Shown here: in pieces, positions 37,401-47,935 of the stretch
How the letters are laid out: each line of letters begins with the position of its first letter
Numbering within the stretch: the first letter of the stretch is position 1
Source of the DNA: Phaeosaccion multiseriatum
Lineage: Eukaryota; Ochrophyta, other classes
Direction: 5' to 3'
Length of the DNA stretch: 64,000 bases
NCBI GenBank assembly: GCA_965112735.1
Contig: OZ218964.1
Span: forward strand, 1,860,001-1,924,000
Translations under genes and position numbers: made by a program
The notes under the pieces: generated by a model
The model's database searches: none
What the model saw: the letters and a program-made list of their open reading frames with translations, nothing else
Told to the model about the DNA's origin: nothing

Positions 37401-38217
37401 AGGAAAGACATGCTGCATCTTCCGCAGACAAGCGAGGGCAACCACTAGGCAACGAGGATCCTTCTCCCCGTCCATAGCAGCCAGAAAGCCTTGTATAAAG
37501 ATTGAGGCACCCCTGTCCTTGTCCAGCTTCGACGTCAACACCGCTCGTGTGGTATCGTCGCACACCAGCTCAGACAAGAGCTCCAACCCGCTCTGACGAA
37601 TGCTCTACAGACAAGTCGTTATGGGAGAATGGGTATAAGAGAGTCCATACTTTACTTCGAAAGAACACGCCGCGCACCTTGGCCTACCTGCATGAGTGCC
37701 GGGAGGTGCACGTCCGCAAAAATGGCCCCCGCAATGGCCGCAGGAGACTCTTCCCCCAGCTTGCTCCGGTGAAGGCGCACAAGCTGCTGGAGAGCCAGCA
37801 GGGATGGCTGAACTGAGGGATAGTCAGACAAGCGGCCCAAGAAGAAAGTGGCCAAGGTAGCCACGCCTTGGGCGGGTATTGCCAGGCTGGGCAGACGGCC
37901 CAGAATCTCTGCCAGCAGCAGCGTAGCTCTCTCTCGAATCTGGGGAGAAGGGAGGGGGCAGTAGCGCAGCGGGGGCATTAGCGGACCACCACTACCCGCT
38001 CATTCCCCTAAGAACTGACCTTTGGGTCGTCCACGTTGAGGTAGTCACCCATGTGGTCTGCGATGAGTGAGGTGAGGCCTTGTGGGCCCTGGCGATGGAT
38101 GGTCAGAACCACTCCGTTCAGGGCCTTCGTGTGCGCGTCCTCTCCCTGCTCTGGATCAATAAAAGCGTCCACATTAGGGAGCAAAGGGGCATCCCGCGAC
38201 AGGCCGAACTCGGCCAT
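34447..38217 (-). CDS. MMS19: MMS19-like cytosolic iron-sulfur assembly targeting protein
   Basis: HEAT-repeat adaptor of the CIA targeting complex that delivers Fe-S clusters to nuclear DNA-repair and replication enzymes. Seven exons: 38020-38217, 37688-37939, 37211-37604, 35973-37116, 34854-35876, 34660-34756 and 34447-34560 (3222 nt, 1073 aa; human about 1030). Phases are consistent. The N-terminal block LNVDDPKIRERATLLLAEIL follows the family. The signature ATACYYPITFTQPKNDPHQIT matches the MMS19 N-terminal domain. The C-terminus (YSSLHPLRDEVTRALRKPLDD, then RRRPVRQAAVRTRNEWLLL) matches its last repeats. The start of exon 6 was chosen because the nearer AG sites shift the frame into a stop. 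Confidence 0.9.
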
Positions 38218-38383
38218 ATATTACTCGACTCCCTCTCTTTTGAGGTACGGATTCGCTCAGCCACACGAGTTGGTGATACGGTTCAACAGAAATGGTGGAG
38301 GACCAACACGTCCCCCACCCCGATCCCCTTCCCCATCCCCTTCTCTAATCCTTCCCTCTCTCTCCCCCTGCTTGTCCTACTCA

Positions 38384-39732
38384 ATGATGAGTATGCGGAT
38401 TGCTGCCAGACGAGCCTTCGTGTCGCTGCGCTTGGCGCGGAATCGGGGACCCTTGCCAGCCCTGCCTCACGCCGGCTTGTACATGGCAGGTGCCCTCACG
38501 ACGGGTGCGGTGTGCAAGCCCGCATGCCGGACGCTCTGCTCGGCGAGTTCTCTCGATGGGAACCTTGGCTCTGCCGAGAGTCAGCTCAGCCAGAGTGACA
38601 TTATGATATACCAGTATAAGATTTGTCCGTTCTGCAACAAGGTCAAGGCCGTGCTGGACTACTTAAAGGTGCGGCCAGTTCTCTCCGTTTCTACCTGCCT
38701 CCTCGAGCATCCGCCCGAAACCAACTAATCCGCTCCACAACCCGCACGCCCCTGGTCCCATGCAGGTGCCCTACAACGTGACCGAAGTCAACCCCCTGAC
38801 CAAGAAGGAGCTCAAGTTCAGCGCAGACTACAAGAAGGTGCCTATTGTGCGCATCGACGGACACCACCACAGGGACTCCAGCGAGATTGTCAACGTAAGG
38901 CTTCGGGGGCTGAGGGTGGGTTGGGACAGCCGTGAGTGCAGGACACACACCGCACGCAAGTGGGCATATCATGTCATGCCCCCCCCCCCTTTTTCTTTGC
39001 GTTTCTCTGCTCTGCCACATAAGACCATTATAGGAAAGCTCTCCAAGCCAGAAGAGTTGGGCGAGTTCTACAGCAAGGAGGCGCAAGAGTGGATGGCGTG
39101 GGCAGACTCCAAGCTTGCGGTCTTGCTCTTTCCCAACATCACGCGGTCATTTGGCGAGTCTTACCAGGCCTTTAGTTACGTCGAGGTGAGCACAATAGTG
39201 GGCCTGCTTGTCCTATTTGTGCATAGTTGTGGCGGCCTGTAGACCCCCCCCCCCCCCCTTTAATGTCCCAAAACACGTTGCTTGGATGCTCAGTCGGTGG
39301 ACTCTTTCAGCGCGTTGGACAAGCTGTCGAATAGGGTTGTGGGCAGCACAGCCATGTGGCTCGCGCAGGGCAAGATCAAGGCCAAGTACGCAATCGAAGA
39401 CGAGAGGGAGGCCCTGGTCACCGCCCTCAGGGAGTGGATCGCACAACTGCAAGACAAGAAGTTTGCCGGTGAGCCTGGTAGTCACGTACTTAAGTCACTT
39501 TCCCTTTTTTTCTCTCTCTTGATGTACTAATAAATGTCTATTTTATGTTTGTTTGTGTGTCGTCTCCCACATAATACTAGGGGGAGACAAGCCGCACGTG
39601 GGCGACATTAGTGTGTACGCCTGTCTCAAAGCCATTGAGGGGCTTGATACCCACAAAGAAGTGCTCCAACACGACGACGTGCTACGCCAGTGGTACGTCA
39701 GAATGGACGAAACAATGGCCGCCAGACAATAG
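38384..39732 (+). CDS. prostaglandin E synthase 2-like (GST-fold, membrane-associated)
   Basis: GST-superfamily protein of the PTGES2 type. In animals it binds heme and glutathione; in algae the role is unknown and is probably not prostaglandin-specific. Five exons: 38384-38668, 38766-38894, 39024-39185, 39294-39468 and 39581-39732 (903 nt, 300 aa), phases consistent. An Arg-rich N-terminus (MMSMRIAARRAFVSLRLARNRG) followed by a weak hydrophobic segment suggests mitochondrial targeting. The thioredoxin-like domain has the redox motif CPFC in IYQYKICPFCNKVKAVLDYL, then EVNPLTKKELKFSADYKKVPIV. The C-terminal helical GST domain ends the protein. A C16 run at 39246-39259 lies before the fourth acceptor. 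Confidence 0.88.
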
Positions 39733-39789
39733 AGTCCCGAAATGAACAGCAAGAATACCAAATTAAAAAAAGAAACTTTGGCACACAAT

Positions 39790-41738
39790 CTACTTTTTCT
39801 TCTGACCGAAAACAGATTTTACGTCTTTCACCACCTCCTTCTCCAGCCCCACTACATCCTTCACCACCTCTTTCTCCAGCCCCACTACATCCTTCACTAC
39901 CTCCTTCTCAATCCCTACGACGTCTTTCACCACCTCCTTCTCAAGCTTCTGCACGTCCTTCTCGAGCTCCTTCTCCAGCGTCTGTTCGTACTCAAGGGAC
40001 AGCTTCTCGAGCTGCTCCAGCGCCCGAGCCGCCCCCTTGCCCGTCTGCTCAATCTCGCTCAGCCCGACCCCCCGCACCGAGGTAAGCTCCTTGGCAAGCA
40101 CATCCCCCTCCGTCATCAAGAGCTTGTTCGCGTACTGGGCGCGCAGCACACTTGAGGATGCGTCCTGTGGTTTGCAACTGTTGTCGGTTGGCGTGAAATC
40201 TTTCCACTGCCACCTGCTCGTGTTTTCGAGGTAGCCAAACGCGAGGGGGGGCAAAGTAGCTTAGCTTCGTTCGTGGGGTTGCTACCAGAAAAGTGGTACT
40301 TTGGCCATAGCGTCCTTGAGCATTTCTAAACCCAGAAGCAGCCCTCCGCCTCACACCAAACCTCTTCGGGACTTACCCGACGTTGGCCTTTGCCATGGCC
40401 TTCTCCAACCTTGGCACAAGCCTCTGAGGCAGCTCAGCCTCCCTCGTGTACAAGGTTGCGCCTCCGTAGCCCACCCATGCGTCGTTCTGCCCGCGATAGT
40501 AGATCAGGACAAAGTCGTTGGGCTCCGAATCAAGAATGTACCAATCGTCCTAGGAGGGTGTACAGCAGAGAGCCAACAGAAAGACTGGGGGTAAGTGGGC
40601 GGTTCGCAAAGATTGGCGCACGAACTGTCCGGGAGGGAGGGGAGCTATGGTCCGAAAGTAGTCACCCCACTCAGCCTCGCACTAAAGAGACATCCCTTGA
40701 AATCAGTACCTGGTAGTGGAGGTAGTCGTTGTCGTGGTTAAGGAGAATGGCGGGGTTCTCCTTAGTTTGCACAAACTTTTGGACCACATTCCTCTGAAAG
40801 AACTCCCCGTCTGGCTCATTGACGCGCCAGTTAATCTTGGCAAACACCTTGCCAGGCTCGGGCGATGCGAAGAAGTGGGCTTGGCAATCGAAGCAATCAA
40901 ACAGCGGGTTGAGCCCAGCCGTGATATACCATCTGCCGTCAAAGGTCTTGACATCAAACTTGCTCACCAGCGCCTCCGCTGCCGGCACCGGATAGCTCCC
41001 ATCATCCTTCTTCTGCGGCACACACTTCTTCTGTGACACGGCACATGTGTTGAACTCCCCAATCGTGGGCGACTCAAACGTATCGCCGCATTTGATCTGG
41101 CACTCAGTCTCGTTTGGTGAGGAAGCACAGTTGTTTAGACACACCAGATTACTCAGGCACACCGGAGACAGCACACACTTGGCTAGCTCCACCTTGCAGC
41201 TCTTCAGGAGGCACACCAGCGTCTCCTTGCTCTCTTCCACCGAGCCAGCATAGGACGCTGGTGGACCAAACAGCCCCCCGCCTCCCTGTTGGCAGCAGAT
41301 GAGACAAACCGGCACACAGAAGCGTTAATAAGACAGAGCCCGAGCAACAGCTTGGACAAGGAAGAGTAAAGAGGACCACCGTGCACTTACCATGAGCATC
41401 AATCCCACCATCATGCCTGCCAGGAACTTGCGCGTCGAGTCGGGCACGAAGCTGGGTAACAAGTCACCCTCTCGATCCGTTTCTCCTTCCTGCTGCTGTT
41501 GCTGCTCGATCCCGCTGCTGCTCTCGCTGCTACCATCGCTACGGGCGACGCCCCTTCTGCTGCTGCTCCTGCCGCTCCTGCTGCTACTGCTGCTGTCCAT
41601 GCCATTATAGTTTACAGCAGCAGGAAGCCTCCCTACGCACCCCCCTCTCCGCGCAACATGCACCGATGGGCAAAAGGCACTGGCCCAGTCACCCAGAACC
41701 GCTATGCAAACGAGTACAAGCCCTCGCTGTACCATCAT
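39790..41738 (-). CDS. VDE: violaxanthin de-epoxidase, plastid precursor
   Basis: Thylakoid-lumen lipocalin enzyme that converts violaxanthin to zeaxanthin (and diadinoxanthin to diatoxanthin in many heterokonts) using ascorbate in high light. Four exons: 41391-41738, 40710-41285, 40377-40549 and 39790-40213 (1521 nt, 506 aa), phases consistent. The signal peptide MMVQRGLVLVCIAVLGDWASAF ends with the ASAF motif of heterokont plastid targeting. A Ser/Arg/Gln-rich transit stretch and a hydrophobic thylakoid segment follow. The Cys-rich domain (CLLKSCKVELAKC...CQIKCGDTFE...CAVSQKKCVPQK) and lipocalin domain (FDGRWYITAGLNPLFDCFDCQAH, LNHDNDYLHYQDDWYIL, GQNDAWVGYGGATLYTR) match plant VDE closely. 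The usual Glu-rich tail is present but ends in four 11-residue repeats, EKEVVKDVVGL. Confidence 0.95.
39829..39962. repeat. 33-bp coding tandem repeat (four copies) at the VDE C-terminus
   Basis: Four consecutive units encode EKEVVKDVVG(I/L) or a close variant (last unit EKEVVKDVKS). They are in phase with the VDE frame at an 11-residue period. Confidence 0.9.
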
Positions 41739-41845
41739 GTCCAGCGGTCCCAATTTGTTTTGTTCACCATTCCTCGATGCGCATTCGTCGACTCACAGAT
41801 GGTTATGGTATTCTAAGTTCAACACAAGGGAAAGGAGTGAAAGAG

Positions 41846-43724
41846 ATGGGTACACGGCGGCTCTACAGCGTCCGAAAACGGCCTGCTGCTGCTGTGCGGG
41901 TACTCTATTCCGACTGCCATGGCAGGCAGCGGCCTCTGCACGAACTGTACTTTTCTGGCGACAGTAAGCGCCTTGTGAGCGACCACATCGAGGGACTTGC
42001 CCAAGAGCTGGAAGCCTGGTACTGCCCCCACTGCAACGCCTACTACAACAAAAAGATGGAGAGAGAGGCTCTTTCGCACAGAAACATGCAAGTGGCAAGC
42101 AATTGAGATGTGGCGGTGTGTGGGTGTGAATGTTGGTTGCTCACTAGAACAGACCCTCCACCAACGCAGGTGTCCGACGTGCCTGGAGTGCCCGTCGTGC
42201 GCCTCCGTGTTGGGGATAATGGAGCTTGACCCATCGCGGAAGGAGGGGGGCGGCGGACCCCAATACTGCTTCGGGTGCTCTTTCTGCCGCTGGACGAGCG
42301 AGGCTGTCGGCTTGGTGGACGCTGACCCGGCTTCGGTGCCCATGGCGGCAGCCTTGTGGGAAAGAGAAGACCCCGAGCTGCTCCATTTCAAGCAGCAGTA
42401 AGTACTTTCGGATTATAATAGCGTGATGATGTGCATCTGACGCTCCCTCCCTCCCCCCCCCCGAACCAATTGAGAAGGCGGATGGTGTCGCCCCCGGCAA
42501 ACACTTCTGTTTCGAGTGAGAAGGCCAAATGGCACATATCCGACTTGGAGGAGAAGCTTCAAACAACTGCCCGCCAAGTTTCCCAAGCAGTTTGGCGAGA
42601 GGCCAGTCTCCGAGCAGGCCAAGAGGGAGAGGATGACCAACCTCCACCGGAACTGTTCTGGAGGGGTGCGAGCTCGCGGATACAGGGTGAGCTGGCCGGC
42701 TCCAGGGCGCGGAGAGCGTACCAATTCGTGCCAGGTAAGTGATACAGACTCACTAGTCCACAAGCACCATATCTCTTGACCTATGCTTTGTACATATTAC
42801 TCGTGCACCTCCCGCAGCTGGCACACAGTCGCGTTTCTTGAGGCCGCAGAGAGTACTGCTGCGCACAAAGCGCATCAAGAGGTGCAGACAAGACCTCACC
42901 GAGGGGCGCACAGGCCTCCTCATCAAACCTCAGGTATGTACTGCGTGTGTGTTGGTCAGAGTGCTTGGCAGGGAGTCGCTCACCCCCCCAAAGGCCTATC
43001 CCTTGCAGGGCGATTCGAGCCGGAGCGACGCCGTTGGGAAGTGGTTCCAGAAAGACTCGAGGTGAGGAGAGGATGTGCCCATATGCCTTCGGCGAGAAAG
43101 GAAGGGATCATTCGCTCAAGCGCACGCATCCCCTTCTGCAGTGCTGTATTGTATGTGCCCAGGATATCAGTCACCAAACTCCCCTCATGGGAGAGTGTGA
43201 CACTGGGCCAACCAGCTACCCTGATTCTTCGCGTCGACGGCAGTCCAGACGCTGCTGTGCGCTTGTCCATCAAGCCACCCCCCGCCCCCATGGAGGTGGA
43301 GGATATGACCACAGAGGATACAACCACCTCCATTCAGTTGCAAATGGATGGCTGGGCCACCGCTGGCAGCCGTGGTGTCTTTGTGGACAAGCTGGAGGAC
43401 GAGGTGTTCTCCGAAATCGACAGCTCTGCGCCCCCTTTCCTGGAGGTCGTCGCACAGGAGAAGCCGCAGCCCGCCGAGCAGCTGCTGTTGCAGAGGAGGA
43501 AGCACACCGTTTGGCTGAGCCTGCCCGTGCACCTTCCCCAGGACGTGCAGAGCCCATCCACCGTCCAAATAGCTTCGGTCTCCTTCGGCATGCACCTGGC
43601 GCAGGTCCTAGACGAGGAGGACGAGGGAGGTGACGCTGCTGACCAGAGCGACTTCCACGTCACTGTCAGCTTCTCTGTTGGGGGGGGGGTGGGGGGTGGA
43701 GGGGCCGCCGCCGTGACTATCTGA
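41846..43724 (+). CDS. DCTN4: dynactin subunit 4 (p62)
   Basis: Pointed-end subunit of dynactin, the dynein activator and cargo adaptor. Six exons: 41846-42087, 42170-42397, 42478-42734, 42818-42933, 43009-43061 and 43142-43724 (1479 nt, 492 aa; human 460). Phases match only if intron 1 is GC-AG (donor AT|GCAAGT). Zinc-ligand cysteines lie in WYCPHCNAYY, NMCPTCLECPSC and YCFGCSFCRWTSEAVGL, the p62 signature. LLRTKRIKRCRQDLTEGRTGLLIKPQ and LYVPRISVTKLPSWESVTLGQPATLILR follow the dynactin p62 order. Exon 3 is poorly conserved, so its frame rests on splice phase rather than on similarity. It is divergent from VDE, with about 106 bp between start codons. Confidence 0.88.
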
Positions 43725-43994
43725 GATCCAGCGCTAAAATAAAACACTTGTCCCTCACCTTGCCAATCGCCTTTGGCGGCTACTGGAGCTCTACATTCTA
43801 CTCATATCGCCGATCCATGTTTCGTACCCATCGGCTGCCATCCCTCCCCTCTCACGCACACACACACAATTTCAGTTTCTTAGGTGATTCCTATGTCAAA
43901 ACAACTGTACATCCATCCCCGGCCTCCCCTCCTCTTCCCCCTCATTGCCTTGGACGATCGCGCCTTGAGGAAGCAGATAACAGCTCAGCTCACA

Positions 43995-44923
43995 ATGAGC
44001 GGCAACGAGGGAGGGGCGGGTGGACTAGAGGAGTACTGCATCCTGTCGCGCAGCTCCAAGGGCCGGGCGAGTGTGGCACTGATCAAGCAGGTCCTTGGCG
44101 CTAAGAACATCTTTGTGTTCGGAGAGCTGCTGGACACCCCCAATGTGCAGGCTCTCCGAGGCACCGAGCATGAGCCCTGGCTGCGGCTGCTCGAAGTCTT
44201 CGCCTACAAGACGCTTATGGAATACGAAGCCGAGAAGAAGTCTCTCCCCCCGCTCTCACCAGCGTACGCTCAGAAGCTTCGGATGTTGAGCATCATTTCC
44301 GTGTCGCAAAGGATGCAGGTGGTGCCCTACTCCCTCTTGCTTGAACAGCTGCGGCTGGAGAGCATTCGCCAGCTGGAGGACATTATAATTGATACCATCT
44401 ACGCGGGGCTGATCCAGGGCAAGCTGAATCAAATGGACGGGGCGCTCAAGGTCAAGTACGCCGTGGCGCGGGATGTGAGAGTGGAGGAGGTGGGGGACTT
44501 GCTGACGAAGCTCACGACGTGGGAAACGACGGTGCAGGTACGCGCAAGTTGTTGTGCAAGTGGTGGGACTTTTGATCTGTGTGCCTTGTGTGCCTATTGC
44601 CCCCTCCCCGGGCAACCCTTCAGGTTGTTGATGACTGTTGTTTGTTTGCTTGTTCATGTTCCCACGCACAGGGTATGCTTTCTACCCTAGGAGAGGCAGC
44701 GACCATAGCAGCGGACAAGCGCGTGGCGGGTGAGAATCGAAGGAAGAGCGTGGACGAGAAGAAAAAGCAAGTGAGGAAGGGACTGAAGGACAGCCGAATG
44801 ATGGACGACGGGATGACGGGCGAGTACGGGGGATACGACGACGAGGATATGGATTCGGACCGGCCGCGAAGGCTTGGGCGAGGGAAACGGATCCGTGGCT
44901 TCGAAGGTCGCCATAGGAGATAA
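43995..44923 (+). CDS. CSN7: COP9 signalosome subunit 7
   Basis: PCI-domain subunit of the COP9 signalosome, which removes NEDD8 from cullin ubiquitin ligases. Two exons: 43995-44537 and 44672-44923 (795 nt, 264 aa), phase 0. The order ILSRSSKGRASVALIKQVLGAKNIFVFGELLDTPNV, then RLLEVFAYKTLMEYEAEKKSLPPL and SYSLLLEQ-like PYSLLLEQLRLESIRQLEDIIIDTIYAGLIQGKLNQ, matches CSN7 closely. The basic/acidic tail (YDDEDMDSDRPRRLGRGKRIRG) is typical of the C-terminus. An in-frame ATG at 43893 would add 34 residues; the start at 43995 gives the family's usual N-terminus. Confidence 0.92.
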
Positions 44924-44965
44924 CGGAAGATTTAGGATACCATACAGTACGATGGTTGTAATTAA

Positions 44966-47655
44966 TTAAGGGTGTACATAGATTGGTGGGGCCGTCTGGC
45001 CGCCCTCTCCGCGGACCATTGCCATGAGCTCCGTGGCGCTCGCCCTGTGTTGCGCATTCCTCTTTGCGCTGTCCACGCGTTGGAGACTCGCCAGCTGCGC
45101 AAACTGCACCGCCTGCTCCAAGCTCACCTTCCCGTCTCGCCAAATGGAGGCGAGCACCATGCCTCCTGCGAAGGCATCTCCGGCCCCATTCGAGTTGGCA
45201 GAGCTACCCGGGGAGAGAGCAAAGGCCGGGAGGGTCGCCTTCTTGCCAGCCCACTCAGCAGGCAGATTCTTCGATGCATGGCAATTCTCCGCGACCTGCA
45301 CGTGGGCTCCCTTGGTGCCCATGGTAATGGCCACCAGCCCCACTCCTCGCTGGATGAACCACTGCGCCAGAGTGGCCGCGTCCGAGGATTCAACTCCTGA
45401 CATGGACTTGGCTTCGTCCAGATTGGCGTGGAGTATGCCGATACACGGGTACGCCTGCCCGATAATGGACTCATGGTCTTGCTTCTTGCTATCCTCTCCG
45501 GTCTCGACTCCATTCACGTCTACACTAATCACCGCTCCCGCCAGCATATCCTTTGCTCGCTCCAAAAACCCTTTCAAGGCTGCGCCCTGCAAGCCAGGAG
45601 TGAGGTGAGGGTACCCGTAATGAAGGGCCGAGATTGGAGCGGGGTCTGCGGAAACCAACTCGGCAAGCTTGTCCACGACTTGCTGGGCCTCCAGCGTGGT
45701 GTTGGCCGCCAAATTGGCGTAGCAGCCCCTGCCCCCGTCGGAGAAGATGGGGAGCACTGCGAGAGAGGTCTGATCCGAGGCGCTCCGAATGACGTGGGTG
45801 CAATCCACCCCCGCTGCCTCCATCTGCCCCACAAGCTCCTCTGCATTGGAGTCTTGCCCCACCTTGGTCACCGCGAGCACCCCCGGCACCCCCAGGAAGC
45901 CCAAAGACGAAGCTGTCTGCGGGCAACTGGTGGTCGTGGTGGAGGTTTGGTGATGGTGGGGGTGTTGGTTTGGATGTATACTATCCTCTTGGCAGCACAC
46001 AAGCATGCTCTATCCGCCTCGCACGCACCTGCCACCCGCGAGGTACTCGATGGCCGAGAATGTGTTGATTGATTCATCCACTGCCTTCCCCGCCCCCCCT
46101 GTACTTCCCACAAGCTCCATGTCGAGGCAGCTCACCCCAGCGCACACCACGCGCCCTGTTACGCAAGACTTCTTCGTTGCGGAGTGATGTGAAGGGGAAG
46201 GTGTGGTAGCCGCGAGTGCCTTTTCCAACTCCTGCATCTGATGGAAAAAGCCCGGATCGGTGCCTTTCGCGCCTCCTTCAGGAACCTTGTAGTGGGGGGG
46301 GGGGGGGAAGGAAGCGGCATCACTCTCACTCACTCATCACAAGAACAATTGCACGCAAAGAAAAAGACACAAATGCGTATGCTTTTCTTACCTTGAAGAG
46401 ATAGGCCAGCGCTCTCGAGACAACAGGCTGCGGGGTGAGGCAGCGACTGAAGTAATCTGTCCACACTGCGCAGTCTATCATGAGCGGGACGCAGAGCACG
46501 CTGTCCATACACCGTGTGTAGGTGAGCATGGTGTGTGGGCTGCCCATAAAACCCAACGAGGTGTACTCCACAATGTCTCGCTTGTCGTCGCCAATGAGCG
46601 GCATGTACATGACCCGCACCTGGTGGTCAATGTCCTCCTCCCAGCTCTGGAAGATGTCCTTCTTCACCCTCATTTTGGCGTCGAGAGTCTTCTTGGTGGT
46701 GAGGTTGAGCATGTCATTGTTGCCTAGGTGGTTGCTGGAGGCAATGTTCCTAGGCTGCAGGCCCAGTGCCCGAATGTACTCCACGGCGGCCGTCTTGAAC
46801 TTGGTTTGGCCTGCTTTGAAGTCCGTGCCGAGCATGTAGCATCCCTTGGCGTCGGCCAGGAGCTCAAGGGCGGGACACATGGTGTTCTGGCTACCTCCAT
46901 TGACAAAAGAGCAGCCCTCCAGCACGGCTGCAGTGGCATAGAGCACACTAGGACTCACCTAGGTACCATGTGTTTGCGACATCGAGTGAGTCACTAACCC
47001 CTATTTCCTGTTTAAAGCAGAGAAAGCAACACCTCACCTCTTTATCATTGGCCGTTATTGCTGCCATGAGCTCCTCGGGCGTGGTGAAGAGGCGCTCCAT
47101 CGGCCTTTCTACGCTTGCGCTCCAAATCACTGTGGTGTGTCCCGTGACTCCATTGTCCGCCACAAAGCGGCGAATGTCAGCCCGCAGATGCGCCAGCTTG
47201 TCTGCCTGAGTAGCACAATCCGCGACATGTGTCGCTGACTCGTACTGAGATTCCCCAATAAAGTCTGCGTCCCAAATCCCCTTCATGACGGTACATTGGT
47301 TCATCTCCTCTCGGACTTGCCGCACGAGGTCGTAGTCCAAGATGCGGTATTCATAGAGCCCGTCCCCCAAAGGAGTGGATCGGATATCCCACCCGCCCAC
47401 GGCAGCCTTCTCCACATCTGCCAACGCATGTCGCTCGCGGTAGCCTCCCTTGCCGCCCTTGCTGGGCAGCTGAGTGATGCAGCCATTCCAATTCGCTTGG
47501 AGCCGGCAATGAGAGCCCTCCCACTCGAGTGCTTGCCGGTTGGCGAGTAGTCCAGCCAGCAAGGTCACCCCGTTGTTCCCAGCAAGCCCTACAACCAGTA
47601 CTCCGATCTTGCTGCTTACTCCTCCCTCCTCCGCCATTGTCTCGGAATCGTTCAT
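44966..47655 (-). CDS. myo-inositol-3-phosphate synthase fused to a PfkB-family sugar kinase
   Basis: Four exons: 47038-47655, 46392-46958, 46029-46285 and 44966-45926 (2403 nt, 800 aa), phases 0, 0 and 2. Residues 1 to about 420 are inositol-phosphate synthase (glucose-6-phosphate to Ins3P, NAD-dependent): [79 protein letters not shown] and the C-terminal [12 protein letters not shown] with [13 protein letters not shown] short linker with TTPSPSHHS follows. Residues about 437-800 are a PfkB kinase: [41 protein letters not shown] and the catalytic [11 protein letters not shown]. The joining intron (46286-46391) has a GTAAGA donor, a C12 tract and an AAG acceptor, and is in phase. Two separate genes would need a start near 46237 without a usable stop for the synthase exon. 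Confidence 0.88.
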
Positions 47656-47694
47656 GTAGACTTCGCGCCGGATTGGTATTGCTGACTTATGTCA

Positions 47695-47815
47695 CACACT
47701 CACACACTCCCTCACTCACCCACCTTGCCCCCTCACCCCTTACTTACTTCCCCTCTCACTCACTCATATACTCAGTCAGTCACGCACTCACTCACTCACT
47801 CACTCTCCCTCCTGA
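47695..47815. repeat. CACT/CTCA-rich simple repeat
   Basis: Degenerate ACTCACTCAC repeats in the 280-bp space between the calpain-like stop and the synthase-kinase start; presumably 5' flank. No gene seen there. Confidence 0.8.
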
Positions 47816-47935
47816 GTGATTTGTGTGAGAGACTATAGTCAAGCGTCTAGTCTGCTCTGATGCCCCCCGCTGGCCTGAAAAGGTAGGCCTACTCGGGGTC
47901 GGGGTTCCAAAGACACAGTGTTACTAGTATCGTAT

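Noticed and set aside
42516-42779. Alternative frame in dynactin p62 exon 3 (reads LPAKFPKQFGERPVSEQ)
   Set aside because: It looks protein-like but would need a frameshift on both sides; the phase-consistent frame joins exons 2 and 4 without error. The region is poorly conserved, so some doubt remains.
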